Assembly (NCBI RefSeq): GCF_000304475.1
Contig: NC_018945.1
Location: forward strand, 620,001 to 684,000
Length of the DNA: 64,000 nt
Source: Kazachstania africana CBS 2517
Taxonomy: Eukaryota > Ascomycota > Saccharomycetes > Saccharomycetales > Saccharomycetaceae
Reading direction: 5' to 3'
Part shown: in pieces, positions 44,272 through 53,942 of the stretch
Layout of the letters: every line of letters starts with the position of its first letter
Position numbering within the stretch: the first letter of the stretch is position 1
Notes under the pieces: model-generated
What the model was told of the DNA's origin: nothing
What the model saw: the letters and a program-made list of their open reading frames with translations, nothing else
Database searches by the model: none
Program-made: the position numbers and the translations under genes

Positions 44272-46989
44272 ATGTCTGATATTGAATCAACACAAAACGA
44301 AAAACCTCCAAAGAATCATGTCGTCGATTCTGAATCAGATGAAGAAGACGATATCGATGCTTTAATCGAGGAATTACAATCCAACCACGGTGATGTCAAT
44401 GATGACGCCGATGGTAGCGACGACGAACAACACGCCGCCGGTTCTGCCAGACTAGTCCCTGAAGAAATGCTTCAAACTGACCCATCTTTCGGTTTAACTT
44501 CTGACGAAGTCGCTAGAAGAAGAAAGAAATTCGGTTTAAATCAAATGTCTGAAGAAAATGAATCTTTAATCGTCAAATTCTTAATGTTCTTCATCGGTCC
44601 AATTCAATTCGTTATGGAAGCTGCTGCTATCTTAGCTGCCGGTCTTTCCGATTGGGTCGATTTCGGTGTTATCTGTGCTCTTCTATTATTAAATGCCGGT
44701 GTCGGTTTCATCCAAGAATATCAAGCCGGTTCCATTGTCGACGAATTAAGAAAAACTTTGGCTAACGTTGCTGTTGTCATCAGAAACGGCCAATTGGTTG
44801 AAATTCCAGCCAACGAAGTCGTTCCAGGTGATATCCTACAATTAGAAGATGGTACTATTATTCCAGCTGATGGTAGAGTTGTCACTGAAGATTGTTTCCT
44901 ACAAGTTGATCAATCTGCTATTACTGGTGAATCTTTAGCTGTCGACAAACATTATGGTGATCAATGTTTCTCCTCTTCCACTGTCAAGACTGGTGAAGCC
45001 TTCATGGTTGTCACTGCCACTGGTGATAACACTTTCGTCGGTAGAGCTGCTGCTTTAGTTAACCAAGCTTCTGGTGGTCAAGGTCATTTCACTGAAGTCT
45101 TAAACGGTATCGGTGTCATTCTTTTAGTCCTTGTTATTGTCACTTTATTATTAGTCTGGACCGCTTCTTTCTACAGAACTAACGGTATCGTTAGAATCTT
45201 AAGATACACTCTAGGTATTACCATTGTCGGTGTTCCAGTAGGTTTACCAGCTGTCGTTACCACTACCATGGCTGTCGGTGCTGCTTACTTAGCTAAGAAG
45301 CAAGCCATTGTCCAAAAATTATCCGCTATTGAATCCTTAGCTGGTGTCGAAATCTTATGTTCCGATAAAACTGGTACTTTAACCAAGAACAAGTTATCCT
45401 TACATGAACCATACACTGTCGAAGGTGTCAGTCCAGATGATTTAATGTTAACTGCTTGTCTTGCTGCTTCCAGAAAGAAGAAGGGTTTAGATGCCATTGA
45501 CAGAGCTTTCTTAAAGGCTTTAGCTCAATATCCAAAGGCCAAGGGTGCTTTAACCAAGTACAAGGTCCTTGAATTCCACCCATTCGACCCTGTCTCCAAG
45601 AAGGTCACTGCCGTTGTTGAATCCCCAGAAGGTGAAAGAATCGTCTGTGTCAAAGGTGCTCCATTATTCGTCTTAAAGACTGTCGAAGAAGACCACCCAA
45701 TCCCAGAAGATATTCATGAAAACTACGAAAATAAGGTTGCTGAATTAGCCTCAAGAGGTTTCAGAGCTTTAGGTGTTGCTAGAAAGAGAGGTGAAGGTCA
45801 CTGGGAAATCTTAGGTGTTATGCCATGTATGGATCCACCAAGAGACGATACTGCCGAAACTGTTAATGAAGCTAGAAGATTAGGTTTAAGAGTTAAGATG
45901 TTAACTGGTGATGCTGTTGGTATTGCTAAGGAAACTTGTAGACAATTAGGTTTAGGTACCAACATTTACAACGCCGAAAGATTAGGTTTAGGTGGTGGTG
46001 GTGACATGCCAGGTTCTGAATTAGCCGATTTTGTTGAAAATGCCGATGGTTTTGCTGAAGTTTTCCCACAACACAAATACAAGGTCGTTGAAATCTTACA
46101 AAACAGAGGTTACTTAGTTGCTATGACTGGTGATGGTGTTAACGATGCCCCATCTTTAAAGAAGGCTGATACTGGTATTGCTGTCGAAGGTGCTACTGAT
46201 GCTGCTAGATCTGCCGCTGATATTGTTTTCTTAGCCCCAGGTTTATCTGCTATTATTGACGCTTTAAAGACTTCCAGACAAATTTTCCACAGAATGTACG
46301 CTTACGTTGTTTACCGTATCGCTTTATCCTTACATTTAGAAATCTTCTTAGGTTTATGGATTGCTATCTTAAACAACTCCTTAGACATTAACTTAATTGT
46401 TTTCATTGCTATTTTCGCTGATGTTGCCACTTTAGCCATTGCTTACGATAATGCTCCATACTCTCAAAAGCCAGTCAGCTGGAACTTACCAAGATTATGG
46501 GGTATGTCTATTATCTTAGGTATTATTTTAGCTATCGGTTCCTGGATTACTTTAACCACCATGTTCTTACCAAAGGGTGGTATTATCCAAAACTTCGGTG
46601 CTATGAACGGTATCATGTTCTTACAAATTTCCTTAACTGAAAATTGGTTGATTTTCATCACCAGAGCTGTTGGTCCATTCTGGTCTTCTATCCCATCTTG
46701 GCAATTAGCTGGTGCTGTCTTCGCTGTCGATGTCATTGCCACCATGTTTACCTTATTCGGCTGGTGGTCTGAAAACTGGACCGACATTGTTACTGTCACC
46801 CGTGTCTGGATCTGGTCCGTCGGTATTTTCTGTGTCCTAGGTGGTGCTTACTACATGATGTCTGAATCCGAAGCTTTCGACAGATTGATGAACGGTAAGC
46901 CAATGAAGGAAGAAAAGTCTACGAGATCCATTGAAGATTTCTTGACTGCAATGACCAGAGTCTCCACTCAACACGAAAAAGAAAACTAA
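44272..46989 (+). CDS. PMA1: Pma1, plasma-membrane H+-ATPase (first, highly codon-biased copy)
   Basis: A protein of 905 aa (S. cerevisiae 918), the P3A-type proton pump that energises the plasma membrane and sets cytosolic pH. An acidic N-terminus ([22 protein letters not shown]) precedes ten membrane helices. The motifs are DQSAITGES, phosphorylated D365 in [13 protein letters not shown] (nucleotide binding), MLTGD and [33 protein letters not shown]. The regulatory tail ends [21 protein letters not shown], with the Ser-Thr pair phosphorylated on glucose addition in S. cerevisiae. Codons are almost entirely optimal, implying very high expression. A second copy follows in tandem. Confidence 0.97.
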   Translation: MSDIESTQNEKPPKNHVVDSESDEEDDIDALIEELQSNHGDVNDDADGSDDEQHAAGSARLVPEEMLQTDPSFGLTSDEVARRRKKFGLNQMSEENESLIVKFLMFFIGPIQFVMEAAAILAAGLSDWVDFGVICALLLLNAGVGFIQEYQAGSIVDELRKTLANVAVVIRNGQLVEIPANEVVPGDILQLEDGTIIPADGRVVTEDCFLQVDQSAITGESLAVDKHYGDQCFSSSTVKTGEAFMVVTATGDNTFVGRAAALVNQASGGQGHFTEVLNGIGVILLVLVIVTLLLVWTASFYRTNGIVRILRYTLGITIVGVPVGLPAVVTTTMAVGAAYLAKKQAIVQKLSAIESLAGVEILCSDKTGTLTKNKLSLHEPYTVEGVSPDDLMLTACLAASRKKKGLDAIDRAFLKALAQYPKAKGALTKYKVLEFHPFDPVSKKVTAVVESPEGERIVCVKGAPLFVLKTVEEDHPIPEDIHENYENKVAELASRGFRALGVARKRGEGHWEILGVMPCMDPPRDDTAETVNEARRLGLRVKMLTGDAVGIAKETCRQLGLGTNIYNAERLGLGGGGDMPGSELADFVENADGFAEVFPQHKYKVVEILQNRGYLVAMTGDGVNDAPSLKKADTGIAVEGATDAARSAADIVFLAPGLSAIIDALKTSRQIFHRMYAYVVYRIALSLHLEIFLGLWIAILNNSLDINLIVFIAIFADVATLAIAYDNAPYSQKPVSWNLPRLWGMSIILGIILAIGSWITLTTMFLPKGGIIQNFGAMNGIMFLQISLTENWLIFITRAVGPFWSSIPSWQLAGAVFAVDVIATMFTLFGWWSENWTDIVTVTRVWIWSVGIFCVLGGAYYMMSESEAFDRLMNGKPMKEEKSTRSIEDFLTAMTRVSTQHEKEN

Positions 46990-47932
46990 TTTTCTTTAAA
47001 TTAACCCCCCTCCCCCAATTTTTTTATATTAATACCAAGTTAATTTTATTTTTGTTTCTCTAATATTAATTACTCTTCAATGTTTTATTAATGGGATTTT
47101 GATACATTTTTTTCTTTTCTATGATTGATTTCAAAAATATTTTGATTATTACGAACTTTTTCGATTGGATAATTTACACACACACACACAAACTTTTATC
47201 TGATCAAGAAATCGTTTTTCATCATCATATCTTTGAATGATTGACTAGAATAAGATATTTCCAAAAAAACAAGAAACAATCACACACAAATTTACACACA
47301 TATTATTAAGCAAACATACACACACACACACAAACACACATTTTACACATACGCATTATTATGTTTTATTTTCAATTCATAAATTTTTTTCACTAATATC
47401 TAATATATAATTTTAACGCACATAAATATTATCTTTTATTCAATTTTCAATAATAATAATAATATTACAATTCATAGACTCTAATAATTACTTTCTGTGT
47501 TTATTAAATTTGAAATATAATTATTTTTTTTAATGCGAGAAGGCCCTTCTCAGCGTGTGGACAGGACCTCGACGCAAGTGGGAAAAGCTTCGAGGGTGTC
47601 AAAAATGGTTCGGTTCGTCAGACATAAAGCATAATCCCCTAACTGACATCAGCACGTGTGCTACACTTTTTAGAAGGTTTACATGGAAATTCGACGGTAT
47701 AGAGACACTTTATTCAGGAAAAGGTACAGGTGTGTGTTTGTATAATATTTGGTTGATTTGATGACTGAAAAGGCTGCTATGAATCCAAGGGGACCCACGT
47801 TTTGATTCTATTAATAGGTGTAATGCTCGACTAATATTAACTTTTCTTATTTAAGCAGTTTGGGTTCAAGGACTGACTTGTTCCAATCGTCCTTCTTTTA
47901 CTTGAAAGAATACTACATAATTATAGTTAAAA
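46990..47932. other. Spacer between the two PMA1 copies
   Basis: About 940 bp. The first 540 bp are A/T-rich with CA repeats and probably form the 3' region of the first copy. From 47533 base composition shifts to more G+C. That part contains a 15-bp palindrome GAGAAGGCCCTTCTC (47537-47551), two STRE-type sites (CCCCT 47636-47640, AGGGG 47788-47792) and CACGTG (47653-47658). The last 400 bp probably form the promoter of the second copy, and it resembles the first copy's promoter little. A 33-codon frame (47533-47634) has no recognisable product. Confidence 0.5.
47176..47345 (+). repeat. Interrupted (CA)n repeats
   Basis: Two perfect (AC)7-8 tracts (47176-47190 and 47318-47332) and several shorter CACACA clusters around them, in the 3' flank of the first PMA1 copy. 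Simple-sequence DNA, and transcribed if the PMA1 3' UTR is long. Confidence 0.85.
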
Positions 47933-50638
47933 ATGCCAGCAGAAGTTGCACAAAAGTATCCTGAAAAGCAAGCTCAGTCTGATATAGAGTCAGAAGAGGA
48001 TATTGATGCGCTAATAGATGAGTTGCAGTCGGACCAAGACGTAGAGAAGGAGGCCTATGAAGAGGAAGGCACCTCTCATGCACGAGGATCTGCTAGACCC
48101 GTGCCTGAAGAGATGCTTCAAACTGATCCTTCACTTGGTTTGACAACGGAAGAAGCTACGAGAAGAAGAAAGAAATTCGGTTTAAATCAAATGTCTGAAG
48201 AGCGTGAATCCCTAATGGTTAAATTCTTACTGTACTTCGTTGGTCCAATTCAATTCGTTATGGAAGCTGCTGCTATCTTAGCTGCCGGTCTTTCCGATTG
48301 GGTCGATTTCGGTGTTATCCTGGGTCTCCTAATGCTGAATGCATGTGTTGGTTTCATCCAAGAATATCAAGCTGGCTCGATCGTTGCTGAACTGAAAAAA
48401 ACTCTAGCAAACATTGCTGTCGGTATCAGAGACGGTCAAGTCATAGAAATTCCGGCAAATGAAGTAGTTCCAGGCGATATATTACAACTTGAAGATGGTA
48501 GTATCATTCCTGCAGATGGTCGTTTGATTACGGAGGAATGTTTTTTACAGGTAGATCAATCTGCTATTACCGGTGAATCCCTAGCCGTCGAGAAACATTA
48601 CGGTGACCAGGCTTTCTCCTCATCCACTGTCAAGACTGGTGAAGCCTTCATGGTTGTCACTGCCACTGGCGATAATACTTTTGTCGGCAGAGCTGCCGCA
48701 TTAGTAAGTCAAGCTACTGTTGGTCAAGGTCACTTCACTGAAGTCTTAAATGGTATCGGTGTTATTCTTTTGGTCCTTGTCATACTGACATTATTACTAG
48801 TGTGGTCCGCAAGTTTCTACAGAACGGATGGAATTGTCATGATTTTGAGATTTACTCTAGGTATTACAATCATTGGTGTCCCTGTTGGGTTGCCCGTAGT
48901 TGTTACGACTACTATGGCGGTTGGTGCAGCGTATTTGGCTAAAAAAAAGGCTATTGTTCAAAAACTGTCTGCCATTGAGTCATTGGCAGGAGTTGAAATT
49001 TTATGTTCTGACAAGACAGGCACTTTAACGAAGAACAAGCTCTCATTGCACGAACCATACACAGTAGAAGGTGTAAGTCCAGATGATTTGATGTTAACCG
49101 CCTGTTTGGCTTCATCCAGGAAAAGAAAGGGCCTGGATGCAATTGACAAAGCCTTTTTAAAGGCTTTAACTCAATATCCTAAGGCAAAGAACTTGTTATC
49201 CAAATATAAAGTTTTAGAATTTCAACCATTCGATCCTGTATCCAAGAAGATTACAGCAGTTGTCGAATCTCCAGAAGGTGAAAAAATTGTCTGTGTCAAA
49301 GGTGCACCTTTATTTGTCTTAAAGACTGTTGAAGAAGATCATCCAGTACCTGAAGAAATACATGAAGATTATGAGAATAAAGTTGCCGAATTAGCCTCAA
49401 GAGGTTTCAGAGCTTTAGGTGTTGCCAGGAAAAGAGGTGAGGGCAGATGGGAAATCCTAGGTGTAATGCCATGTATGGATCCACCAAGAGATGACACCTC
49501 AGCCACAATTGCTGAAGCTAGAAGGTTAGGCTTAAGAGTCAAGATGTTAACCGGTGATGCTATCGGTATCGCCAAGGAAACATCAAGACAGCTTGGATTG
49601 GGTGTGAATATCTATAATGCGGAAAAATTAGGTCTAGGTGGCGGCGGCGACATGCCAGGCTCTGAATTAGCCGACTTTGTAGAGAATGCAGACGGTTTTG
49701 CTGAAGTCTTTCCTCAGCACAAATACAAGGTCGTTGAAATCTTACAAAACAGAGGTTACTTAGTTGCTATGACTGGTGATGGTGTTAACGATGCCCCATC
49801 TTTAAAGAAGGCTGATACTGGTATTGCCGTCGAAGGCGCTACTGATGCTGCTAGATCTGCCGCTGATATTGTTTTCTTAGCCCCAGGTTTATCTGCTATT
49901 ATTGACGCTTTAAAGACTTCCAGACAAATTTTCCACAGAATGTACGCTTACGTTGTTTACCGTATCGCTTTATCCTTACATTTGGAAATATTTTTTGGAT
50001 TTTGGATTGCTATATTGAATCATTCACTGGATATCAATTTGATCGTTTTCATTGCTATTTTTGCTGATGTTGCCACTTTAGCCATTGCTTACGATAATGC
50101 TCCATACTCTCAAAAACCTGTCAAGTGGAATTTACCAAGACTATGGGGTATATCTATCATCTTGGGTTTCTTATTAGCGGTAGGTTCCTGGATTACTTTA
50201 ACCACAATGTTTCTACCTAAAGGTGGTATAATCCAAAATTTTGGTTCAATCGATGGTGTTATGTTTTTGCAGATTTCTCTTACCGAAAATTGGCTGATTT
50301 TCGTAACTAGGGCTGCTGGGCCATTTTGGTCTTCTATGCCATCATGGCAGTTAACTGGTGCAGTTCTTGTTGTTGATATTATTGCTACAATGTTTTGTCT
50401 CTTCGGTTGGTTCTCACAGAATTGGACTGATATTGTAACAGTTGTGCGTATTTGGATATGGTCTATTGGTGTCTTCTGCGTCTTAGGTGGTGCATATTAC
50501 ATCTTGTCAGAATCAGTGGCCTTCGATAGATTGATGAACGGTAGACCACTCAGAGAAAAGAAAGAAGTCAGATCTATAGAAGATTTCATGACCGCAATGA
50601 CTCGAGTATCTACCCAGCATGAAAAAGAGGCCCAATGA
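47933..50638 (+). CDS. PMA1: Second, tandem Pma1-type plasma-membrane H+-ATPase
   Basis: A full-length (901 aa) paralogue of the preceding pump, same strand, with every catalytic motif intact: [10 protein letters not shown]360 in [34 protein letters not shown]. The regulatory tail reads [22 protein letters not shown]. The first ~75 codons differ most. Codon use is clearly less optimal (CTG, GCG, TTG, AGG) than in the first copy, except in patches nearly identical to it, such as 48242-48319 and 49718-49983. This suggests lower expression, as for S. cerevisiae PMA2. It may be a PMA2-like isoform, but its tandem position argues for a local duplicate. Confidence 0.95.
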   Translation: MPAEVAQKYPEKQAQSDIESEEDIDALIDELQSDQDVEKEAYEEEGTSHARGSARPVPEEMLQTDPSLGLTTEEATRRRKKFGLNQMSEERESLMVKFLLYFVGPIQFVMEAAAILAAGLSDWVDFGVILGLLMLNACVGFIQEYQAGSIVAELKKTLANIAVGIRDGQVIEIPANEVVPGDILQLEDGSIIPADGRLITEECFLQVDQSAITGESLAVEKHYGDQAFSSSTVKTGEAFMVVTATGDNTFVGRAAALVSQATVGQGHFTEVLNGIGVILLVLVILTLLLVWSASFYRTDGIVMILRFTLGITIIGVPVGLPVVVTTTMAVGAAYLAKKKAIVQKLSAIESLAGVEILCSDKTGTLTKNKLSLHEPYTVEGVSPDDLMLTACLASSRKRKGLDAIDKAFLKALTQYPKAKNLLSKYKVLEFQPFDPVSKKITAVVESPEGEKIVCVKGAPLFVLKTVEEDHPVPEEIHEDYENKVAELASRGFRALGVARKRGEGRWEILGVMPCMDPPRDDTSATIAEARRLGLRVKMLTGDAIGIAKETSRQLGLGVNIYNAEKLGLGGGGDMPGSELADFVENADGFAEVFPQHKYKVVEILQNRGYLVAMTGDGVNDAPSLKKADTGIAVEGATDAARSAADIVFLAPGLSAIIDALKTSRQIFHRMYAYVVYRIALSLHLEIFFGFWIAILNHSLDINLIVFIAIFADVATLAIAYDNAPYSQKPVKWNLPRLWGISIILGFLLAVGSWITLTTMFLPKGGIIQNFGSIDGVMFLQISLTENWLIFVTRAAGPFWSSMPSWQLTGAVLVVDIIATMFCLFGWFSQNWTDIVTVVRIWIWSIGVFCVLGGAYYILSESVAFDRLMNGRPLREKKEVRSIEDFMTAMTRVSTQHEKEAQ

Positions 50639-51346
50639 GGTCTTCCATTCTCCATACCCACAACTGAGATCCTATCTAGGACGTTCTTCTCCCACTTTTT
50701 CTTGTTACATCATTTGTTTTAAATAAAACATATAACGATAATAGTCGTATAAATTACCAGTACTAGTAAATAATTATTACTCTTCAAAGAGCAGGGAAGC
50801 GTTGCCAGCCGTTATGATGCTTAAGCTTCTGAATAAATATATATAAATATTTTATTATTTACTGTCGCAAAGGATTTTTCGTTTCAAATGAGATTGAGGA
50901 AGAAGAAAAAATTTGGACGAAAATGTTTTGGTCGCCGAAACATGAATGTGGTTTTATTATAGATCAAATATACTATTGATACTCGAGCTATCGTACTTTA
51001 TTTTGTTTCTAGAAACTTTTATAATCTATCAGATTAGCTAAATCACCGACTAGCAAAGTAAAAGACGGGTTTGAGGAGCAGTTTTCTAGTTGTCCTGCTA
51101 TTGTCATATTTCTTTGACAATTGTACATTATTTTATTGTATTTTAGTTTTTGAAAATTTCTAGTGTTTTTCAATATTTGTTGATTGGAAGGTATCATATT
51201 CTCAATATTCATTGTATATTAATAGTTAAATTGAAAAACGTCTTTTGAAATTTGTACATTATCGATTCAGTATCAACACCATTGTATATTATTGTCGTAC
51301 TCCAAGCTGAATTAACTTCCATAAGAAAAAAAATCCTCCATTTCAT
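50639..51346. other. Intergenic region between the second PMA1 and PUF4
   Basis: About 700 bp without a convincing gene. It marks a synteny junction, since S. cerevisiae has LEU1 beside PMA1. GTTTTGGTCGCCGAAACATGAA near 50925-50946 recalls the core of a centromere CDEIII, but no CDEI or AT-rich CDEII goes with it. A 67-codon minus-strand frame (51009-51212) in the PUF4 upstream DNA has no recognisable features. The nearest 150 bp should hold the PUF4 promoter. Confidence 0.45.
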
Positions 51347-53770
51347 ATGACGTCTGAACCATTAAAGGATGGAGATACCAAATCTTCCTCCGTTGACCCA
51401 GTTGTAACCCAAACTATCAATGCTGCCTTAGAACAGTTAAATTTGGATGCCATCGATAATCCTATTATAGATGCCGCGGCAGAAAAAAAAGAAGAAGGCA
51501 ATGCAAATTCAAGAACTGAAGTCTTTGCTTCCAACATACCCCCTCCTCATATGGTTGGCATGAGTTTTGTTCCATATTCCCAAATGATGCCAATGCCTCA
51601 TCAACCAGGTTTTTTTCCACCTCCAGAATTTCAAGATTCAGTCACTGATTCTAGAAACCATATTATGTTTAATGGATCTAACTCTAGCGTTGGCATTGTC
51701 CATTCACCAAATTTCATGTCAGATCCAAGAAATATGAACCCATATAATAACCATATGCTATCAAAAGACCCTTTATGGCCAGGTTCTGGTAATATGGGCG
51801 ATAGTTTCCAAATTTTCCCTGATAACTCGGCCATTCTGGAAGATAATATGCCAAACGATGGTTCTGGTGGTGCTGCTTTAGCTTTTAGAAGACAAACTTT
51901 CCATGCCATTTCTACTAATGATCTAATCCCCAACAAAGCTCAAGATGAAAATAGCAGTACTGAACCAAAGGGTTCCGTAGGCTCTAAATCGAACAAGTTG
52001 GGTTCCGTATCTAACGTTGGTTCAAAGACTAGAACTCAGTCAACTTCTATTCAGGGATCTGATAGAGACGCCTTGTTTTTACAACCACCTTCTGCCAAAG
52101 CTAAAGATTCAAACTCAAACGGTGACAATGAAGATGAGAGTTCCAAATTAAAGGACATGAATAACCTAAACACCTATTCTGCAGCATACCCCTACGGAGG
52201 CCCTCTTTTACATCCGAACCCTATTATGACAGAGGCTGGAGCACACAGTGGAAACCCTCCATTCGGCATGCCTTCTCCATTTCTTGGCAGGTTCGAATAT
52301 GGCTCTCCGTTCCATTCTTTTTCACCTGTCTTGGGTGGACCAAATCCTGCTCTACATCCAAAATCTCCAATTTCACATATTCCCCCTTCTCCAATTCAAT
52401 TGGGACCAGGCCATGATATGATGCCAAATGTAGGCCCAATACCCGATAAAGATGGTAATCTAGTGAGAAATGGTGAGGAAATGGCAGGAATACCAATGGG
52501 ACCTCCACAACATTTTGCTGCAATGATGCAGCAAGGCGGTAGCCCACCACCTTGGCTATATGGCACGCCTCCATTTAATGGCATGATTCCATCGCCACAG
52601 CACCCTCATCCTCCAATCAATAGTCCTCACCGTAAGAACCAAAGAGGTCAAGGTAGTAGAGGTAATCATTTCGGAACTAGAGGAAACAAGTTTGGTAGAA
52701 ATGGTGGCAATCACTCTTATTTCTATAATAACACGGTCCGCGAGCGTAACATGGAGGGAAACTCCAGGTACATTGATGCCACTCTAGATCAATTCATTGG
52801 TAATATTTATTCTCTTTGTAAAGACCAACATGGCTGTAGATTTCTACAGAAGCAACTTGATGTCCTAGGAAAATATGCTGCTGATGCAATCTTTGAAGAG
52901 ACAAAAGATCATACAATTGAACTGATGACTGACTCCTTCGGTAACTATTTGATTCAAAAATTGATTGAAAGAGTTACCACTGAACAAAGAATCGAAATTG
53001 CCAAGATTGCATCTCCAGAGTTCGTTGATATCGCCCTAAACTCCCACGGTACAAGAGCGCTTCAAAAATTAATCGAATGTATCAGTACAGCAGAAGAAGC
53101 TAATATTATTATTGAGGCTTTAAAGCCAGCTGTTGTAAGGCTAAGCATGGATCTGAATGGTAACCATGTGGTACAAAAATGTTTGGAAAAGTTGGAGCCA
53201 AAAGACTTCCAATTTATTTTTGATTTAGCTATTGGAGACTGTATCGATATTGCTACACATAGACATGGTTGTTGTGTTCTACAACGTTGTCTGGATCATG
53301 GTACTAAGGAACAGACAACTAGTCTATGCGATCAACTTTTGACCAATCTTGACAAATTAACATTGGATCCTTTTGGTAATTACGTAGTACAGTACATCCT
53401 GACAAAGGAAGCCGAGAAACAAGACTATGAGTACACGTATAAGATTGTGAATCTTTTGAAGCCAAAATTGGCTGAACTTTCTTTACACAAGTTTGGTTCT
53501 AATGTCATTGAAAAGCTTTTGAAGACTAATGTTGTTTCAGAAAGTATTATAGCAGAATTGGTAAAAGAAGATGGCAAGTCCGATATCGAATCGTTATTAA
53601 ATGATAGTTATGGTAATTATGTTTTACAGACTGCTTTAGATATTTCTCATGAAAAGAATGAATATCTATATGGCACCCTCAGTGCACTTGTGACACCTTT
53701 ATTAGTCGGCCCAATTAGAAATACTCCCCACGGGAAGAGGATTATCAGTATGTTAAATTTAGAACAGTGA
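51347..53770 (+). CDS. PUF4: Puf4, Pumilio-family mRNA-binding regulator
   Basis: A protein of 807 aa (S. cerevisiae 888), a cytoplasmic repressor that binds UGUA-type 3' UTR elements, largely in ribosome-biogenesis mRNAs, and recruits the Ccr4-Not deadenylase. The N-terminal ~475 residues are Pro/Asn/Gly/Met-rich and probably disordered, with an RGQGSRGNHFGTRGNKFGR stretch just before the RNA-binding domain. Eight PUF repeats begin near residue 476. Recurrent recognition helices are visible: CRFLQ, NYLIQ, TRALQ, NHVVQ, CCVLQ, NYVVQ, SNVIE and NYVLQ. The tail PIRNTPHGKRIISML completes the domain. Confidence 0.93.
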   Translation: MTSEPLKDGDTKSSSVDPVVTQTINAALEQLNLDAIDNPIIDAAAEKKEEGNANSRTEVFASNIPPPHMVGMSFVPYSQMMPMPHQPGFFPPPEFQDSVTDSRNHIMFNGSNSSVGIVHSPNFMSDPRNMNPYNNHMLSKDPLWPGSGNMGDSFQIFPDNSAILEDNMPNDGSGGAALAFRRQTFHAISTNDLIPNKAQDENSSTEPKGSVGSKSNKLGSVSNVGSKTRTQSTSIQGSDRDALFLQPPSAKAKDSNSNGDNEDESSKLKDMNNLNTYSAAYPYGGPLLHPNPIMTEAGAHSGNPPFGMPSPFLGRFEYGSPFHSFSPVLGGPNPALHPKSPISHIPPSPIQLGPGHDMMPNVGPIPDKDGNLVRNGEEMAGIPMGPPQHFAAMMQQGGSPPPWLYGTPPFNGMIPSPQHPHPPINSPHRKNQRGQGSRGNHFGTRGNKFGRNGGNHSYFYNNTVRERNMEGNSRYIDATLDQFIGNIYSLCKDQHGCRFLQKQLDVLGKYAADAIFEETKDHTIELMTDSFGNYLIQKLIERVTTEQRIEIAKIASPEFVDIALNSHGTRALQKLIECISTAEEANIIIEALKPAVVRLSMDLNGNHVVQKCLEKLEPKDFQFIFDLAIGDCIDIATHRHGCCVLQRCLDHGTKEQTTSLCDQLLTNLDKLTLDPFGNYVVQYILTKEAEKQDYEYTYKIVNLLKPKLAELSLHKFGSNVIEKLLKTNVVSESIIAELVKEDGKSDIESLLNDSYGNYVLQTALDISHEKNEYLYGTLSALVTPLLVGPIRNTPHGKRIISMLNLEQ

Positions 53771-53942
53771 TGAATCTGGCATGATCAAATGTATGGTATT
53801 GCTTAACGCACGTCTGTCTATATATGGAAGCCTTCTCAGACTCTATATAGAAATGTAAAATTATAAACATTCAAGATAAATATGTAAATTAAGATATGCA
53901 TTATAGTATATAGTGCTCTTGTTCTTCTATTGGTATGAGAGG

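Noticed and set aside
50920..50950. CDEIII-like TTTTGGTCGCCGAAACATGAA after the second PMA1 copy.
   Set aside because: Only the CCGAAA core and part of the left arm fit. There is no RTCACRTG box at the right distance and no very AT-rich 80-bp block.
51009..51212. 67-codon minus-strand frame upstream of PUF4.
   Set aside because: It starts with ATG but has Asn/Lys/Ile-rich composition typical of chance frames, and overlaps the expected PUF4 upstream region.
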